Below, piece after piece: positions 42,318 through 52,097 of a stretch of 64,000 nucleotides of DNA. The stretch spans positions 62,001 to 126,000 of the forward strand of contig CAZRIV010000012.1 of the NCBI GenBank assembly GCA_964600235.1. Reading direction: 5' to 3'. The notes below the pieces were generated by a model. The model did no database searches. It saw nothing but the letters and a program-made list of their open reading frames with translations, and was not told where the DNA came from. The translations under genes and the position numbers were made by a program. This DNA comes from MWEI01 sp964600235. GTDB lineage: Bacteria; Desulfobacterota; Desulfomonilia; UBA1062. How positions within the stretch are numbered: position 1 is the stretch's first letter; each line of letters begins with the position of its first letter.

Positions 42318-45300
42318 TTATAAAGGGCCAGGACCCCGGACTTCACCATCCCCGTGTCTGTCGAAGTAACCGGCTATGGCCCTCTGGAGCTTGTCGAGAT
42401 AGATGTAGGTCACCGGGGTGATGTAAAGCGTAACGATCTGAGAGAAGACGAGGCCGCCCACCACGGCAAGGCCCAGGGGTCTGCGCGACTCGCCGCCGGC
42501 CCCGAAGCCTATGGCTATGGGCAGTGTTGCCATGAGTGCGGACATGGTGGTCATCATGATGGGCCTGAAACGGATGAGAGCGCCCTGATAGATGGCCTCC
42601 TGCGGGCCCTTTCCTTCCTTTCTCTGCGCATCCAGGGCGAAGTCGATCATCATGATGGCATTTTTCTTCACGATTCCGATGAGCATGATGACGCCGACCA
42701 GGGCATAGAGGTTGAGGTCTATGCCGAAGATCATCAGGGTCACCAGGGCGCCGATGCCGGCGGATGGGAGTCCTGAAAGGATGGTAAGTGGGTGGATGAA
42801 GCTCTCGTAGAGGATGCCGAGCACCACATAGATAACCAGGATGGCCACCAGGATCAGCACTCCCAAGCCCACCATGGATGATTCAAAGGCCTGGGCCGTG
42901 CCCTGGAGGCTCCCCGTGATGGTGTCGGGCAGGGTCGCGAGGGCCGCCTTTTCCACCTCTTTCAGTGCGTCACCCAGCGCCTTGCCCGGGGCGAGGTTGA
43001 AAGACAGGGTCACGGCCGGGAGCTGTCCCAGGTGGTTCACCGACAAGGGGCCCACTGTCCTTTCCTGGTCCACCACGGTATTCAGCGGGACCAGGGGGCC
43101 GTTCGCGGACCGGATATAAAGCAGGGAAAATGCGGAGGGATCCGACTGGTAGGCCTCCTGCAGCTCCATGATGACCTGGTAGTCGTTGTTCGGGGCATAG
43201 ATGGTGGAAACCTGGCGGGAGGAGTACGCGCTCCCCAGCGCCTCTTCTATCTGGAGCACGCTCAGACCCAGCGCCGAGGCCTTGTCCCTGTCGATGCTCA
43301 GCGAAACTTGGGGATTCTTGAGCTGCAGGTCGCTCGTCACGTCCTGGAATCCAGGCAGGTCTTTCAGCCTGGCCTCAAGCAGGGGTGCATAGTGGTAGAG
43401 CTCGCCGATGTCCGGGCTCTGGAGGGCGTACTGGTACTGGCTCTTGGTCTGATACCCGCCAATGCGTATGGGCGGCGGGTTCTGCAGATAGGTCTGGATG
43501 CCCGGGATGGTGCCGAGCCTGGGCCTGAGGTCCTGGATGACCTCATCGGCACTCTTGCCGCGCTCGCTGCGCGGTTTCAACCTGATCATGAGTCCGCCCG
43601 TGTTGGATGAGCTGCTCCCGCCCCCGCCGCCGACACGGGACATGACGATATCGACATTCGGGTCCTGTTGAACGACCCGGGCGACCTTTTTCTGGTAGGC
43701 GGTCATGGCATCGAAGGATGTGCCCTGGGCCGCCTCTGTCGATCCGGTGATCCGGCCCGTGTCGCCGCTGGGCAGGAATCCCTTGGGCATGACCCAATAG
43801 AGGTAGACGACCCCGATGAGGAAAACCAGGGAGACGAGAAGCGTTGTGCGCCTGTGGCACAGCACCCACCGGAGGCTCGAATCATAAGCCCTGAGCATGC
43901 CGCTGAAGAAACGCTCGGATGCCCTGTAGGCCCTGCCGTGCTGCTCCAGGCCCGCGGGGCGGAGCATTATGCTGCAGAGCATGGGGGTCAGCGAGAGCGA
44001 CACGAACCCGGATATGAGGACGGCAACCACGATGGTGACGGCGAATTCATTGAGCAGTCTGCCGATAATGCCGCCCATGAAGAGCACCGGGATGAAGACT
44101 GCTACCAGAGAGAGCGTCATGGAGATGATGGTAAAGCTGATCTCCTTGGACCCGCTGAAGGCGGCTTGACGCGGGGTCTCGCCGTGTTCCATGTGGCGCA
44201 CCACGTTTTCCAGCATGACAATGGCGTCGTCCACCACGAACCCCACGCACAGGGTCAGCGCCATGAGCGAGAGGTTGTCCAGGTTGTACCCTGCCAGATA
44301 CATGACCGAGAAGGTGCCCACGATGGACATGGGGAGAGCCAGGCTGGGGATGATGGTGGCGGAGAGGTTGCGCAGGAAGAGGAAGATGACCAGGACCACC
44401 AGGAACAGTGCGATGAGCAACGTAACCTGGACATCGTGGATGGATTCCTTGATGGACTCGGAACGGTCATACATGATGTTCAGGCTCATGGCCGCAGGGA
44501 TCAGTGCCCGATAGCTCGGGAGAATGTCCCTGATGGCCCGGACCACCTCCACGGTGTTGGTCCCGGGCTGGCGCTGGATGGCCAGGACAATGGCCCGTTC
44601 GTCATTGTACCACGAGGCGACCTTGTTGTTCTCGACGCTGTCGATAACCCTGCTTACGTCATTAAGCCGGACCGGTTTTCCGTTGCGATAGGCGACGATG
44701 AGCGGCCGGTAGGCCGCAGCGTCCTTGAGCTGCCCTGATGACTCGACCGTGAACGCCTTGAATCTTCCCCACAGGGTCCCGGTGGGCAGGTTCACATTGC
44801 CCGACTCGATGGCGCTTGAAACCTCATCTATCCCGACGGAACTCGCAGCCAGGGCATTCGGATCGAGCTGCACCCGCACGGCGTATTTCTGCGCACCGTA
44901 GACCCCCACCTCTGCCACGCCCGAGATCATGGAGATACGTTTTGCCAGGAGGTTCTCCGCATATTCATCCACCATGGTCAGGGGAAGGGTCTCTGATGAC
45001 AGGGCCAAAAACAAGATGGGCTGCTCAGCCGGGTTTACCTTCCTGAAGGTCGGGGGAGAGGGCATGTCCTCGGGCAGTTTGCGTGTGGCCGATGAAATGG
45101 CGGTCTGGACGTCCTGGGCCGCAGCGTCTATGTCACGGTTCAGATTGAACTGCAGGGTGACCTGGGTGCTCCCCTGCGTGCTCGACGAGGTCATGGAATC
45201 GATGCCTGCGATATTTGAAAACTCCTGCTCCAGAGGAGTCGCAACGGACGATGCCATGGTTTCCGGGTTTGCGCCGGGAAGGCGTGCAGAAACGCGGATG

Positions 45301-45440
45301 GTCGGGAAATCCACGTTGGGGAGTTCGCTGACCGGTAGTGCACGGTAGGCCACGATGCCGAAGATGAGGAACGACACCATGACGAGGGTTGTCATGATGG
45401 GGCGTTCTATGAAGATGCTTGAAATATTCACGTTCGTCAC
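42318..45440 (-). CDS. RND multidrug efflux pump (AcrB/MdtB-like, HAE1 family)
   Basis: 1040 residues, standard RND length with twelve TM helices and two periplasmic loops. N-terminus ISSIFIERPIMTTLVMVSFL; proton-relay aspartates in VGFVVDDAIVMLENV (TM4) and the TM10 lysine in LIGIVKKNAIMMIDFAL. Drives drug or lipid export using the proton gradient, together with the adaptor encoded 11 bases upstream. The third component, an outer-membrane channel, is only a remnant here (46546-47001). Confidence 0.95.
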   Translation of the reverse strand: MTNVNISSIFIERPIMTTLVMVSFLIFGIVAYRALPVSELPNVDFPTIRVSARLPGANPETMASSVATPLEQEFSNIAGIDSMTSSSTQGSTQVTLQFNLNRDIDAAAQDVQTAISSATRKLPEDMPSPPTFRKVNPAEQPILFLALSSETLPLTMVDEYAENLLAKRISMISGVAEVGVYGAQKYAVRVQLDPNALAASSVGIDEVSSAIESGNVNLPTGTLWGRFKAFTVESSGQLKDAAAYRPLIVAYRNGKPVRLNDVSRVIDSVENNKVASWYNDERAIVLAIQRQPGTNTVEVVRAIRDILPSYRALIPAAMSLNIMYDRSESIKESIHDVQVTLLIALFLVVLVIFLFLRNLSATIIPSLALPMSIVGTFSVMYLAGYNLDNLSLMALTLCVGFVVDDAIVMLENVVRHMEHGETPRQAAFSGSKEISFTIISMTLSLVAVFIPVLFMGGIIGRLLNEFAVTIVVAVLISGFVSLSLTPMLCSIMLRPAGLEQHGRAYRASERFFSGMLRAYDSSLRWVLCHRRTTLLVSLVFLIGVVYLYWVMPKGFLPSGDTGRITGSTEAAQGTSFDAMTAYQKKVARVVQQDPNVDIVMSRVGGGGGSSSSNTGGLMIRLKPRSERGKSADEVIQDLRPRLGTIPGIQTYLQNPPPIRIGGYQTKSQYQYALQSPDIGELYHYAPLLEARLKDLPGFQDVTSDLQLKNPQVSLSIDRDKASALGLSVLQIEEALGSAYSSRQVSTIYAPNNDYQVIMELQEAYQSDPSAFSLLYIRSANGPLVPLNTVVDQERTVGPLSVNHLGQLPAVTLSFNLAPGKALGDALKEVEKAALATLPDTITGSLQGTAQAFESSMVGLGVLILVAILVIYVVLGILYESFIHPLTILSGLPSAGIGALVTLMIFGIDLNLYALVGVIMLIGIVKKNAIMMIDFALDAQRKEGKGPQEAIYQGALIRFRPIMMTTMSALMATLPIAIGFGAGGESRRPLGLAVVGGLVFSQIVTLYITPVTYIYLDKLQRAIAGYFDRHGDGEVRGPGPL

Positions 45441-45451
45441 CGCAACAGGTG

Positions 45452-46549
45452 CTATTTTGTATTCTTGACGTTTACCCTGGCGCCGGGGGTGAGACGCATC
45501 TGGCCATCCGTGACGATGCGCTCCCCGGCCTTGATCCCCTTGAGAATAACGGTTTCACCCCCTATCTCCGTCCCGGTGATAACGGGCCTCATCTCAGCCG
45601 TTGAGTCAGGCCCTATGACATATACATATTGGCCCTCCTGCCCCTGCTCCACACCCTGGGAAGGCACCACCACCGCATTTGAAAGGGTTGCAAGCAGGAG
45701 AGCCACCTGGACGAACTGGCCCGGCACCAGGCGATTCTCATGGTTGGTAAAGGTGGCCTTGAGGGCTATGGTCCCCGTGGTCCTGTCAATGGCATTGTCC
45801 ACAAAGGTGAGCTCTCCCTCTTCCGGGCGCTCCTGTCCGGGAATAAATGCCTTGACCTGAAGTCTGTTCCCAGGTGAGTGTTTCTTCACCTCGGGCAGGT
45901 CCTTCTCGGGTATGGCAAAGGCGATGTTGATGGGCCGCATCTGGTTGATGGTGAGGATCTCGGTGTCATTGGCCTTGACGAGGTTGCCCTTGTTCACCTT
46001 GAGCATGCCGGTCCTGCCGTCTATGGGCGAGTAGATGGAACAGTACTGCATCTGGACCCTGTTGCTCTCCACCAGGGCCTCGTCTGCCTTCAGGGTAGCC
46101 TCCGATGCGGCGGCATTCGCCAGCACCCGGTCATATTCCTCCCGTGCCACATAATCCTTCTTCACCAGGTCTGCATAGCGGCGTGCCTGTTCACGTGCGA
46201 ATTCCGCCTGGGCCTTGTCCCTCACCTGGTTCGCCAGGGCCTGGTTCAGCGCTGCTTCAACGGTGCGGCAGTCGAACCTGAGGAGAAGGTCCCCCTTTTT
46301 CACATCCTGTCCTTCCCGGAAGAGCACCTCGCTGATCTGGGCGGTGATCTGGCTGCGAACCGAGATGGTCTGGAATGCCTCCACGGTTCCCAAGGCCATC
46401 ATCTGTACAGGTACGTCCTTCTCCTGGGCAGCCGCCTCCACCACCGGAACCGGTCTGTTCTCGACGGGCTTCTTCCCGGGCGAACAGGCATTCATGGAAA
46501 CTGCGGCTGTGCACAGCACAAGCACCCAGCAGACGACGATCTTTCTCAT
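45452..46549 (-). CDS. RND efflux periplasmic adaptor (membrane fusion) lipoprotein
   Basis: 365 residues. Lipoprotein-type signal ending MNAC. Adaptor architecture: barrel-sandwich halves (ISVRSQITAQISEVLFREGQ and CSIYSPIDGRTGMLKVNKGN) around a coiled-coil hairpin (LANQVRDKAQAEFAREQARR), beta-barrel (RPINIAFAIPEKDLPEVKKH) and membrane-proximal domain. Joins the RND pump to an outer-membrane channel. The start overlaps the end of the TolC remnant by four bases, the usual coupling. Confidence 0.94.
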   Translation of the reverse strand: MRKIVVCWVLVLCTAAVSMNACSPGKKPVENRPVPVVEAAAQEKDVPVQMMALGTVEAFQTISVRSQITAQISEVLFREGQDVKKGDLLLRFDCRTVEAALNQALANQVRDKAQAEFAREQARRYADLVKKDYVAREEYDRVLANAAASEATLKADEALVESNRVQMQYCSIYSPIDGRTGMLKVNKGNLVKANDTEILTINQMRPINIAFAIPEKDLPEVKKHSPGNRLQVKAFIPGQERPEEGELTFVDNAIDRTTGTIALKATFTNHENRLVPGQFVQVALLLATLSNAVVVPSQGVEQGQEGQYVYVIGPDSTAEMRPVITGTEIGGETVILKGIKAGERIVTDGQMRLTPGARVNVKNTK

Positions 46550-47001
46550 CTCATCACCCCCATGGCCTTTTCCAGGTTGGCAATGGCCAGCCGGTAGAAA
46601 TACAGGGAATTGATAGAGGCGGTCTCGGCCTTGATCTCGCTGGGAAGGGCATCGGTCACCTCGATGGAGCCGCCCACCCCGGAATCGTATCGCCCCTGCG
46701 ACAGTTCACGGTTTTCCCTGGCCTGCCTGACGGCATCCTCATTGGCCTTTGCCTTGACGAGGTTCGCCCTGGCCTCCGCCACCTGCAAGGTGGTGAGAAA
46801 ACCGTTGAAAAGCGGGAAGTTCAGTGATGCCCCGACGCTCCACTGGTTCTCCAAGGGGAAGTCCCGGCCGGTCCATCCATACCCGGCATTGCCGGAGAGC
46901 TCCGGGTAGTGCCCTGTCTGTGCCTGATCCACGGTTAACAGGTATATATTCATTTCATGAAACAAATCAACCGGATTGAAGATCCTCCCGCCGGGGTGCA
47001 A
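46546..47001 (-). pseudogene. Remnant of a TolC-family outer-membrane channel gene
   Basis: 151 codons against about 450 in intact family members. What remains aligns to the second half: YPELSGNAGYGW, QWSVGASLNFPLFNGF, VAEARANLVKAKANEDAVRQ and then directly ELSQGRYDSGVGGSIEVTDA and FYRLAIANLEKAMGV. The first half is absent, and the helical stretch normally between the last two blocks is also deleted. Without the N-terminal repeat it cannot form a trimeric barrel. The frame opens without a convincing start. Either a decaying gene or, less likely, a domesticated small protein. Confidence 0.78.
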
Positions 47002-47012
47002 TGCCTAAGTCA

Positions 47013-47041
47013 TTGACTATTCCGTATCCGGGAGCAATAAG
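47013..47041 (+). promoter_or_regulatory. Candidate promoter giving a leaderless transcript
   Basis: TTGACT (47013-47018), 17 bases, AATAAG (47036-47041), six bases, then ATG at 47048. Identical spacing to the serS and lon starts; the -10 is weak. Confidence 0.4.
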
Positions 47042-47047
47042 TAACAC

Positions 47048-47683
47048 ATGAAAGACCAAGGACATCCGGCCATAACCATATCGCGGCAGACGGGAAGCGG
47101 AGGGACATATATCGGCTATCTGCTGGCTCATGCGCTCGGTTTCAAGTACGTCGACCGGGAGATCCTGCGGCTGGCGGCCAAGCACCTCAAAACGGACCCC
47201 GACTGGCTCCAGAGGTATGATGAACGCTCCTCGGGGCTGCTGGAGAATATCCTGAGGGGTTTTGCCATGGGAACCCCGGAGACTGCATGTGCATCCCCCC
47301 TGGTCCGGCCGGTGTATGACCGTGAATTGTTCAACCTGGAATGCCGGATCATGAACGATATTGTTGACCGGTACAATGCGGTCATCATAGGCCGGGGCGG
47401 CTTTTATGCCCTCAGAGACAGGCCCGGGGTGATCCGGGTATTTATCCACGCCCCTGTGGAATTCAGGCTGGAGCGACTGATGAAGGTGCACAACCTTTCA
47501 GGAATTGATCAGGCCCGGGCGGAAATAGAAGACTCGGACAGGAAAAGGGCCAGGTTCATTCGGGATATGGTCGGGGTTGACTGGACCGACTCCTTGAATT
47601 ACCACCTCTGCATAGACACGAGCAGGGTGGGTCTCCAGGCCGCTGCGGACATGATCATGAAGCTCGTGAAAGGGGAAGCATGA
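47048..47683 (+). CDS. Cytidylate-kinase-like P-loop protein
   Basis: 211 residues. Begins with ITISRQTGSGGTYIGYLLAH, the degenerate P-loop of the cytidylate-kinase-like family (GSGG rather than GxxGxGK[ST]), then FKYVDREILRLAAKH, VIIGRGGFYALRDRPGVIRV and the NMP-kinase-like RKRARFIRDMVGVDWTDSLN. Such proteins are widespread and mostly uncharacterised; the missing P-loop lysine makes ordinary CMP phosphorylation uncertain. Monocistronic between convergent genes, and without a ribosome-binding site. Confidence 0.82.
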   Translation: MKDQGHPAITISRQTGSGGTYIGYLLAHALGFKYVDREILRLAAKHLKTDPDWLQRYDERSSGLLENILRGFAMGTPETACASPLVRPVYDRELFNLECRIMNDIVDRYNAVIIGRGGFYALRDRPGVIRVFIHAPVEFRLERLMKVHNLSGIDQARAEIEDSDRKRARFIRDMVGVDWTDSLNYHLCIDTSRVGLQAAADMIMKLVKGEA

Positions 47684-47734
47684 CCAAAAGATCCGTGCGT
47701 GACGGGAGCCCGTGTGTATCTTCTCAAAGAAGGC

Positions 47735-49333
47735 CTAAAGGCAGCCGGCGATCTTTTCCTTGAGCTTCTCTTCGTTGAAGGGCTTCTGCATGAAATGGTC
47801 GACCCCGGCATGTTTTGCCAGGTCATGCTGCGAGCGTTCCGATTCGGTGGTGATCATTATTATGGGCACAGATGAATAGGCCGGATCGCTGCGGACGTGC
47901 CTGGTGAATTCCACCCCGTCCATAACCGGCATGTTCATGTCGGTTATGATCAGACTGAAATGCCCGCCCGTCTCCATGATGTCCAGGGCCTCTCTCCCGT
48001 TCAGTGCCGTGGTGATCCCCATGCCGAGAGAGGCTGCGATGCTCCTGTAGAAATTCAGCATGGCCTTCGAGTCATCAACCGCCAGTATCCGGATTTCTTC
48101 TCCATGGACCGTCAGCCCTTCAAGGGTCTTCAGGTCGGATGGTGCCCGCGGAGAATCTATTTCTGAAAGAATCTTCCGGTAGGATTGCAGCTGTTCTTCG
48201 TTGCTGAAACGCTTGATCTCTTCGATCAGCATGGAGGCAATGGCCGCATCGGCGCTGTAGAGGCCTTTGAAGATATTGACCGCCCCGGATCTGATGATGG
48301 CCTGGACAAGCGATGTGCTGTGGTCGTTTCCTTTTTTTATCATCTCGATAATCCTGTCCAGGATCCACTGGTTCAGCCTCATGTCGAGCGAGGAAACCAC
48401 TGCGAGGAGGACCATGGGGTCGGTTTCCGCGAGACCGTCCGCCAGGCAGACCAGGCCGGCCATGCTGCCCGCACTGCCCAGGGCCTCGTAAATCGCATAA
48501 CGGATGTTGGGATGTGCCCCACGGTTTGTATCCAGCGCCCTGACGAGGGCATCGGCTGCCTCTTTTGTCCCCATGAGGCCCAGGATGTTTGCGGCAAATA
48601 TCTTTGAATCGACGCTGTGGGTGGCGAACACGGAGCTGAGAGCATCGAGGGCCGCCGGTCCCTTGCGGGAAAGCTCAAAATGGATCTGCCTGCGTACCCC
48701 GGGATTTTTGTGATGGAGCTGCGTGATGAAATAACCAATGGCGTCCCTGCCAGTAAATGTGCTCAATGCCGTGATGGCGCTCGCCGTCGGCAGGTCGCAC
48801 AGGCCGTTGTGGGATTCCGACTGGGCCTCGGATATGATGCCGCGCATGCGTTCAAAGGTCGCTTCATCGTTCAATGAGCCGAGAATCTCTATGCAGAGCG
48901 ACGATATGGGTGCATCCTCGTGGTCCACATATCTCCTGAACAGCTCAATGGACGAATCAGGCTGAATCTGAGAAAGGGCGTAAATGACGTCAAAGAGGAT
49001 CTTGCGGTCTTTCCTGTCGGATGCCTGCCGGGCCATGTCATGGAGCGCCGGCAAGGCCGAGGCGAACTTGTTCCGGCCTGCGACCTCGATGCAGATCTTT
49101 CTGATGTCACGGTTTTCTGAGGTGAGGTAGCGTGCCGTGTATTCTTCACTGTTTGAAAACAGTTTTTTCAGGGTATCTCTCATGACAAGCACGATTGCCT
49201 CGTGGGAGGGGGTCCTCTCCAGGAGCGTTATGATGCGGGGTATATAATCCTGTTCCGTTGCGGGTTCGATGGACCCGAGGAGAGCCACCTGTTCAACGAA
49301 ATCCTTTGATTCGAAATCATCCAGTCGGGTCAT
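47735..49333 (-). CDS. HEAT-repeat protein fused to a C-terminal receiver domain
   Basis: 532 residues. Residues about 1-400 are alpha-helical repeats of HEAT/PBS-lyase type (IRKICIEVAGRNKFASALPAL, KNPGVRRQIHFELSRKGPAA, KIFAANILGLMGTKEAADAL). Residues about 412-530 are a REC domain: ILAVDDSKAM acidic pocket, phospho-acceptor aspartate in LIITDMNMPVMDG, threonine in IIMITTESE and lysine in FMQKPF. Receiver domains are usually N-terminal to their outputs, so this order is unusual. Probably a phosphorylation-dependent protein-binding scaffold. The ATG follows GGAGGAG. Confidence 0.88.
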   Translation of the reverse strand: MTRLDDFESKDFVEQVALLGSIEPATEQDYIPRIITLLERTPSHEAIVLVMRDTLKKLFSNSEEYTARYLTSENRDIRKICIEVAGRNKFASALPALHDMARQASDRKDRKILFDVIYALSQIQPDSSIELFRRYVDHEDAPISSLCIEILGSLNDEATFERMRGIISEAQSESHNGLCDLPTASAITALSTFTGRDAIGYFITQLHHKNPGVRRQIHFELSRKGPAALDALSSVFATHSVDSKIFAANILGLMGTKEAADALVRALDTNRGAHPNIRYAIYEALGSAGSMAGLVCLADGLAETDPMVLLAVVSSLDMRLNQWILDRIIEMIKKGNDHSTSLVQAIIRSGAVNIFKGLYSADAAIASMLIEEIKRFSNEEQLQSYRKILSEIDSPRAPSDLKTLEGLTVHGEEIRILAVDDSKAMLNFYRSIAASLGMGITTALNGREALDIMETGGHFSLIITDMNMPVMDGVEFTRHVRSDPAYSSVPIIMITTESERSQHDLAKHAGVDHFMQKPFNEEKLKEKIAGCL

Positions 49334-49418
49334 ATCTCCTCCGGCCTTAAGGCAGGTTCAGAACCCAGGGTATAAGAACCATCGATTCCGGATAACAAGA
49401 AGATCAAAGTATAATACT

Positions 49419-49446
49419 ATCGTATCGACCACAAGAACATAGTCAA
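49419..49446 (-). promoter_or_regulatory. Candidate promoter of the HEAT-receiver gene
   Basis: Minus strand TTGACT (49446-49441), 16 bases, TACGAT (49424-49419), about 85 bases before the start codon. Confidence 0.4.
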
Positions 49447-49527
49447 CCCCCTGCATGACGGGGGAGAAAAATCAGGTAAAAAGAGAAAAGACATACCCGA
49501 TCGAATCATGCATCTCCCCGGGGGCAC

Positions 49528-50799
49528 TCACGGCATGGGGAAGACCGGCTTGAAATCTTTCCTGGCCACGTCCGGAGGCCATACGGTTACCCTCTCGACA
49601 GTGCCTCCGACGTCGCGGAACTGCACCACGACAAAACGGGCATTCTTGTTCTGACCTGTCTTGTCGAACTCGATGCATTTATAGGGGAGTATATCGAAGA
49701 GTGGATTTCCATCACCCCGGCACAGATCGGTGTCGGAAAGGGCATCCCGGATCTCTTCGGGATCAGTTGACTCAGCACGCTCCAGGGCATCGGCGATCAC
49801 CTGCACCGAGACGAATGCATTCACGGTCTCGGCCGAAAGCTCAAAGGCGAATCTCTTCTTGAACTCGGCATTGAGAGCTGCTATGCCCGGCCTTTTTATG
49901 TCGGGTTCCCACTCGGATACATCGAAGACGTTCTCGCAATTCTTCCCCGTGCCCCTGATGAAGGCAGGAGATGCGTGGCCTCCCCCGGTGGCGATGACGG
50001 CCTTTGCCCCCACCTTCATCTGTGCCATGGCATTGACGAGCAGGATGGCATCCTGGGTGAAGGAGGCCATGAAGACTACATCGGGCCTGGCATTCTTGAT
50101 CTTCATGGCAGTCAGGGTCAGGTCGCTCGACGTGCTTGCATAGGGCTCGGAAAGGACCACCTTGTAGCCGCCTTTCTTCGCGAGTTTAACCCACTGGTCC
50201 TTCATGGACTTACCCCAGCCTCCGTCCTCGTATACAAGGGCCAGGGTCTTGATCTCAACCTCCGATTCATCGGCCATCTCTGCGAGGAATCTGAACTGGT
50301 CGCGGGACCTCCAGCTGTCTTTGGCGGCAATGCGGAAGGTGTATTTGAACCCGCGGTCCGTGATGGCGTCCCTCACCGACACGGGGACCACATAGGGGAT
50401 ACGGGCCTTTTCCGCCGCCTGGGTGGTGGGGTAGGTCACGGCCGAATTCCAGGCCCCTGAGATGATGTGCACTTTATCGGTCTTGATGAGCACTTCGGCT
50501 GCGGTCACACCGAAGGCCGCCTCGCCCCTGCTGCTGGTCCAGATGTTTACCAGTTTGGCCCCGTCCAAGGATTCTATGCCCCCTGCGGCATTGATATACT
50601 CCGTCGCCAGTTCGCAGGCCTTCCGATTCTGTATGCCCGCCTTTGCAGATGCCCCGGTGAGCGGCAGTATGTTTCCGATCTTTATCTCAGTGATCTTTTG
50701 GGCCTGCAGGGACGACCATGAAAAGAAAATGAGCACAACCATGAGCAGAGCGGCCGGAAGGGCTCTTGCCCGGACATAACGGAAAGTCTTCATGACCAT
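49528..50799 (-). CDS. Branched-chain amino-acid/amide-type ABC substrate-binding protein
   Basis: 423 residues. Sec signal peptide (about 8-29, ending SSLQAQ), then the Peripla_BP_6 fold: IKIGNILPLTGASAKAGIQN, KACELATEYINAAGG, HIISGAWNSAVTYPTTQAAE and LVYEDGGWGKSMKDQWVK. Binds a small organic ligand in the periplasm. No permease or ATPase genes adjoin it. The ATG at 50799, five bases after GGGGGAG, is preferred over longer in-frame starts. Residue pattern resembles amide or branched-chain amino-acid binders, but the ligand cannot be inferred. Confidence 0.88.
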   Translation of the reverse strand: MVMKTFRYVRARALPAALLMVVLIFFSWSSLQAQKITEIKIGNILPLTGASAKAGIQNRKACELATEYINAAGGIESLDGAKLVNIWTSSRGEAAFGVTAAEVLIKTDKVHIISGAWNSAVTYPTTQAAEKARIPYVVPVSVRDAITDRGFKYTFRIAAKDSWRSRDQFRFLAEMADESEVEIKTLALVYEDGGWGKSMKDQWVKLAKKGGYKVVLSEPYASTSSDLTLTAMKIKNARPDVVFMASFTQDAILLVNAMAQMKVGAKAVIATGGGHASPAFIRGTGKNCENVFDVSEWEPDIKRPGIAALNAEFKKRFAFELSAETVNAFVSVQVIADALERAESTDPEEIRDALSDTDLCRGDGNPLFDILPYKCIEFDKTGQNKNARFVVVQFRDVGGTVERVTVWPPDVARKDFKPVFPMP

Positions 50800-50921
50800 G
50801 TGTCTCCCCCTCATGGTGCTGTTACAGGCTATTATGAGCATACATGGGGGGTGTTGGCAATCCGCAAAGAAGGGGGCCGGATACATCCACGGGTCGTTCG
50901 TGGAGAGATCATGATCCCCGC

Positions 50922-51827
50922 CTACATCATGCCGGGCGAGTGGAAGAGATAACGGTCCCATATCCCGAAGGGTTGAGAGGAAAGGAGCAGGTATGGCATT
51001 TTCACGGCAAACCCGAAGGAGAAGGCGGTTTCCATGGCAATCCTGTTGGTTCCCGGCACCATGAGGCTCAAGTCCGAGCCTTCTTCCAGGGCAGGCCGGA
51101 TGAGTGACTTGAGGATGTCCCGGTACGGCGCGTCAGGAAGGGCCGCCACGGGGCCGATACGGCCGTCGGGCCACTGGTAGGCATAAGCCGCCGGCTCCTG
51201 CCGGTAGCGGATGAGCCAGCCGGAACTTTTTTTTTCTTCCAGGAAAAAACCATGGTGCAGCTCCCGGCTCATTCCCAGGACGGCTCTGTCTATACGGCCG
51301 AGATCCTCCATCTGAGCGCCCGAAAGGGCCATGCCTTCCGGATGTGCACTCCCGGAGTGCCTGCTTTTGTGCCCTTCCCCGTGGGCCCGCCTTTGCATGA
51401 GATAGATGTCCTGGACAGGGTACATACCGTTTTTCATATACAGGGCAATTGACTCGGGATTGAAGGCCATGGTCATGACACTGCGGATACGTGCGCCGGT
51501 CTTGAGTGCATAGGCCAGGGCCTCTCCCAGCAGGGTCTTTCCTATGTCCTTTCCCTGGTATTCGGGTAAGATGAAGAGGTGCGAGAGGAACCAGAAGGAC
51601 CCGCGTGTCCAGCAGATGGCTGCACCCACGACCCTTTCATCATCTGCGGCCACGAAGAATCCGGCCGGCTCGACCTTCAGTGCAAAGGCATAGAAGGGAT
51701 TTACCGGATAGAAGGGCCGTTTGTCCTCAAACCCGTGCCTTCCATAGACCCTCAGAAGGGCCTGCCAGTATACATCGGATACGGCCTGGATATCCGTGGG
51801 TTGCGCTGGACGGTATATGACGGCCAT
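50922..51827 (-). CDS. Double GNAT acetyltransferase-like protein
   Basis: 301 residues. The first half is a canonical GNAT domain: IYRPAQPTDIQAVSDVYWQA, acetyl-CoA loop region LFILPEYQGKDIGKTLLGEA and FNPESIALYMKNGMYPVQDI. The second half (about 165-301: DLGRIDRAVLGMSRELHH, GFAVKMPYLLLSSQPFG) resembles a second, degenerate GNAT fold with no clear acetyl-CoA loop. Substrate unknown. Divergent from the hybrid kinase gene. Confidence 0.82.
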   Translation of the reverse strand: MAVIYRPAQPTDIQAVSDVYWQALLRVYGRHGFEDKRPFYPVNPFYAFALKVEPAGFFVAADDERVVGAAICWTRGSFWFLSHLFILPEYQGKDIGKTLLGEALAYALKTGARIRSVMTMAFNPESIALYMKNGMYPVQDIYLMQRRAHGEGHKSRHSGSAHPEGMALSGAQMEDLGRIDRAVLGMSRELHHGFFLEEKKSSGWLIRYRQEPAAYAYQWPDGRIGPVAALPDAPYRDILKSLIRPALEEGSDLSLMVPGTNRIAMETAFSFGFAVKMPYLLLSSQPFGIWDRYLFHSPGMM

Positions 51828-51861
51828 ACTCGAGTCACCCCGGGAAAACGGTTTTTCTCAT

Positions 51862-51890
51862 AGAATAGGCAAGATGCGGCACGAATGCAA
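51862..51890 (-). promoter_or_regulatory. Candidate promoter of the GNAT gene
   Basis: Minus strand TTGCAT (51890-51885), 17 bases, TATTCT (51867-51862), about 35 bases before the start codon. Confidence 0.45.
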
Positions 51891-52020
51891 CCGCATGGAC
51901 TAAATCAAGTTCCCGGGGCAGGCCGGGCTTCTCCTCGAACCTCTTTGGGAAACGCGGCATACGGACCCTGAAAAGGTCCGTAGTCATGACCATGGCACGC
52001 AAACCCGAGAGCCGCATGCA

Positions 52021-52049
52021 TTGACCCGGTGCAAGGGGAGGATTATATT
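52021..52049 (+). promoter_or_regulatory. Sigma-70 promoter of the hybrid sensor kinase
   Basis: TTGACC (52021-52026), exactly 17 bases, TATATT (52044-52049): five of six matches at each element. Predicted +1 near 52056. It rules out the in-frame GTG at 52029 and favours the TTG at 52098 as start. Confidence 0.7.
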
Positions 52050-52097
52050 TACGCTCAGGCACGCAAGCTTGCGGAATACCGGCAAGGAGGGGGCGTC

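Noticed and set aside
49451..49470. Hairpin CCCCC-TGCATGA-CGGGGG
   Set aside because: Short stem and no U-run on either strand.
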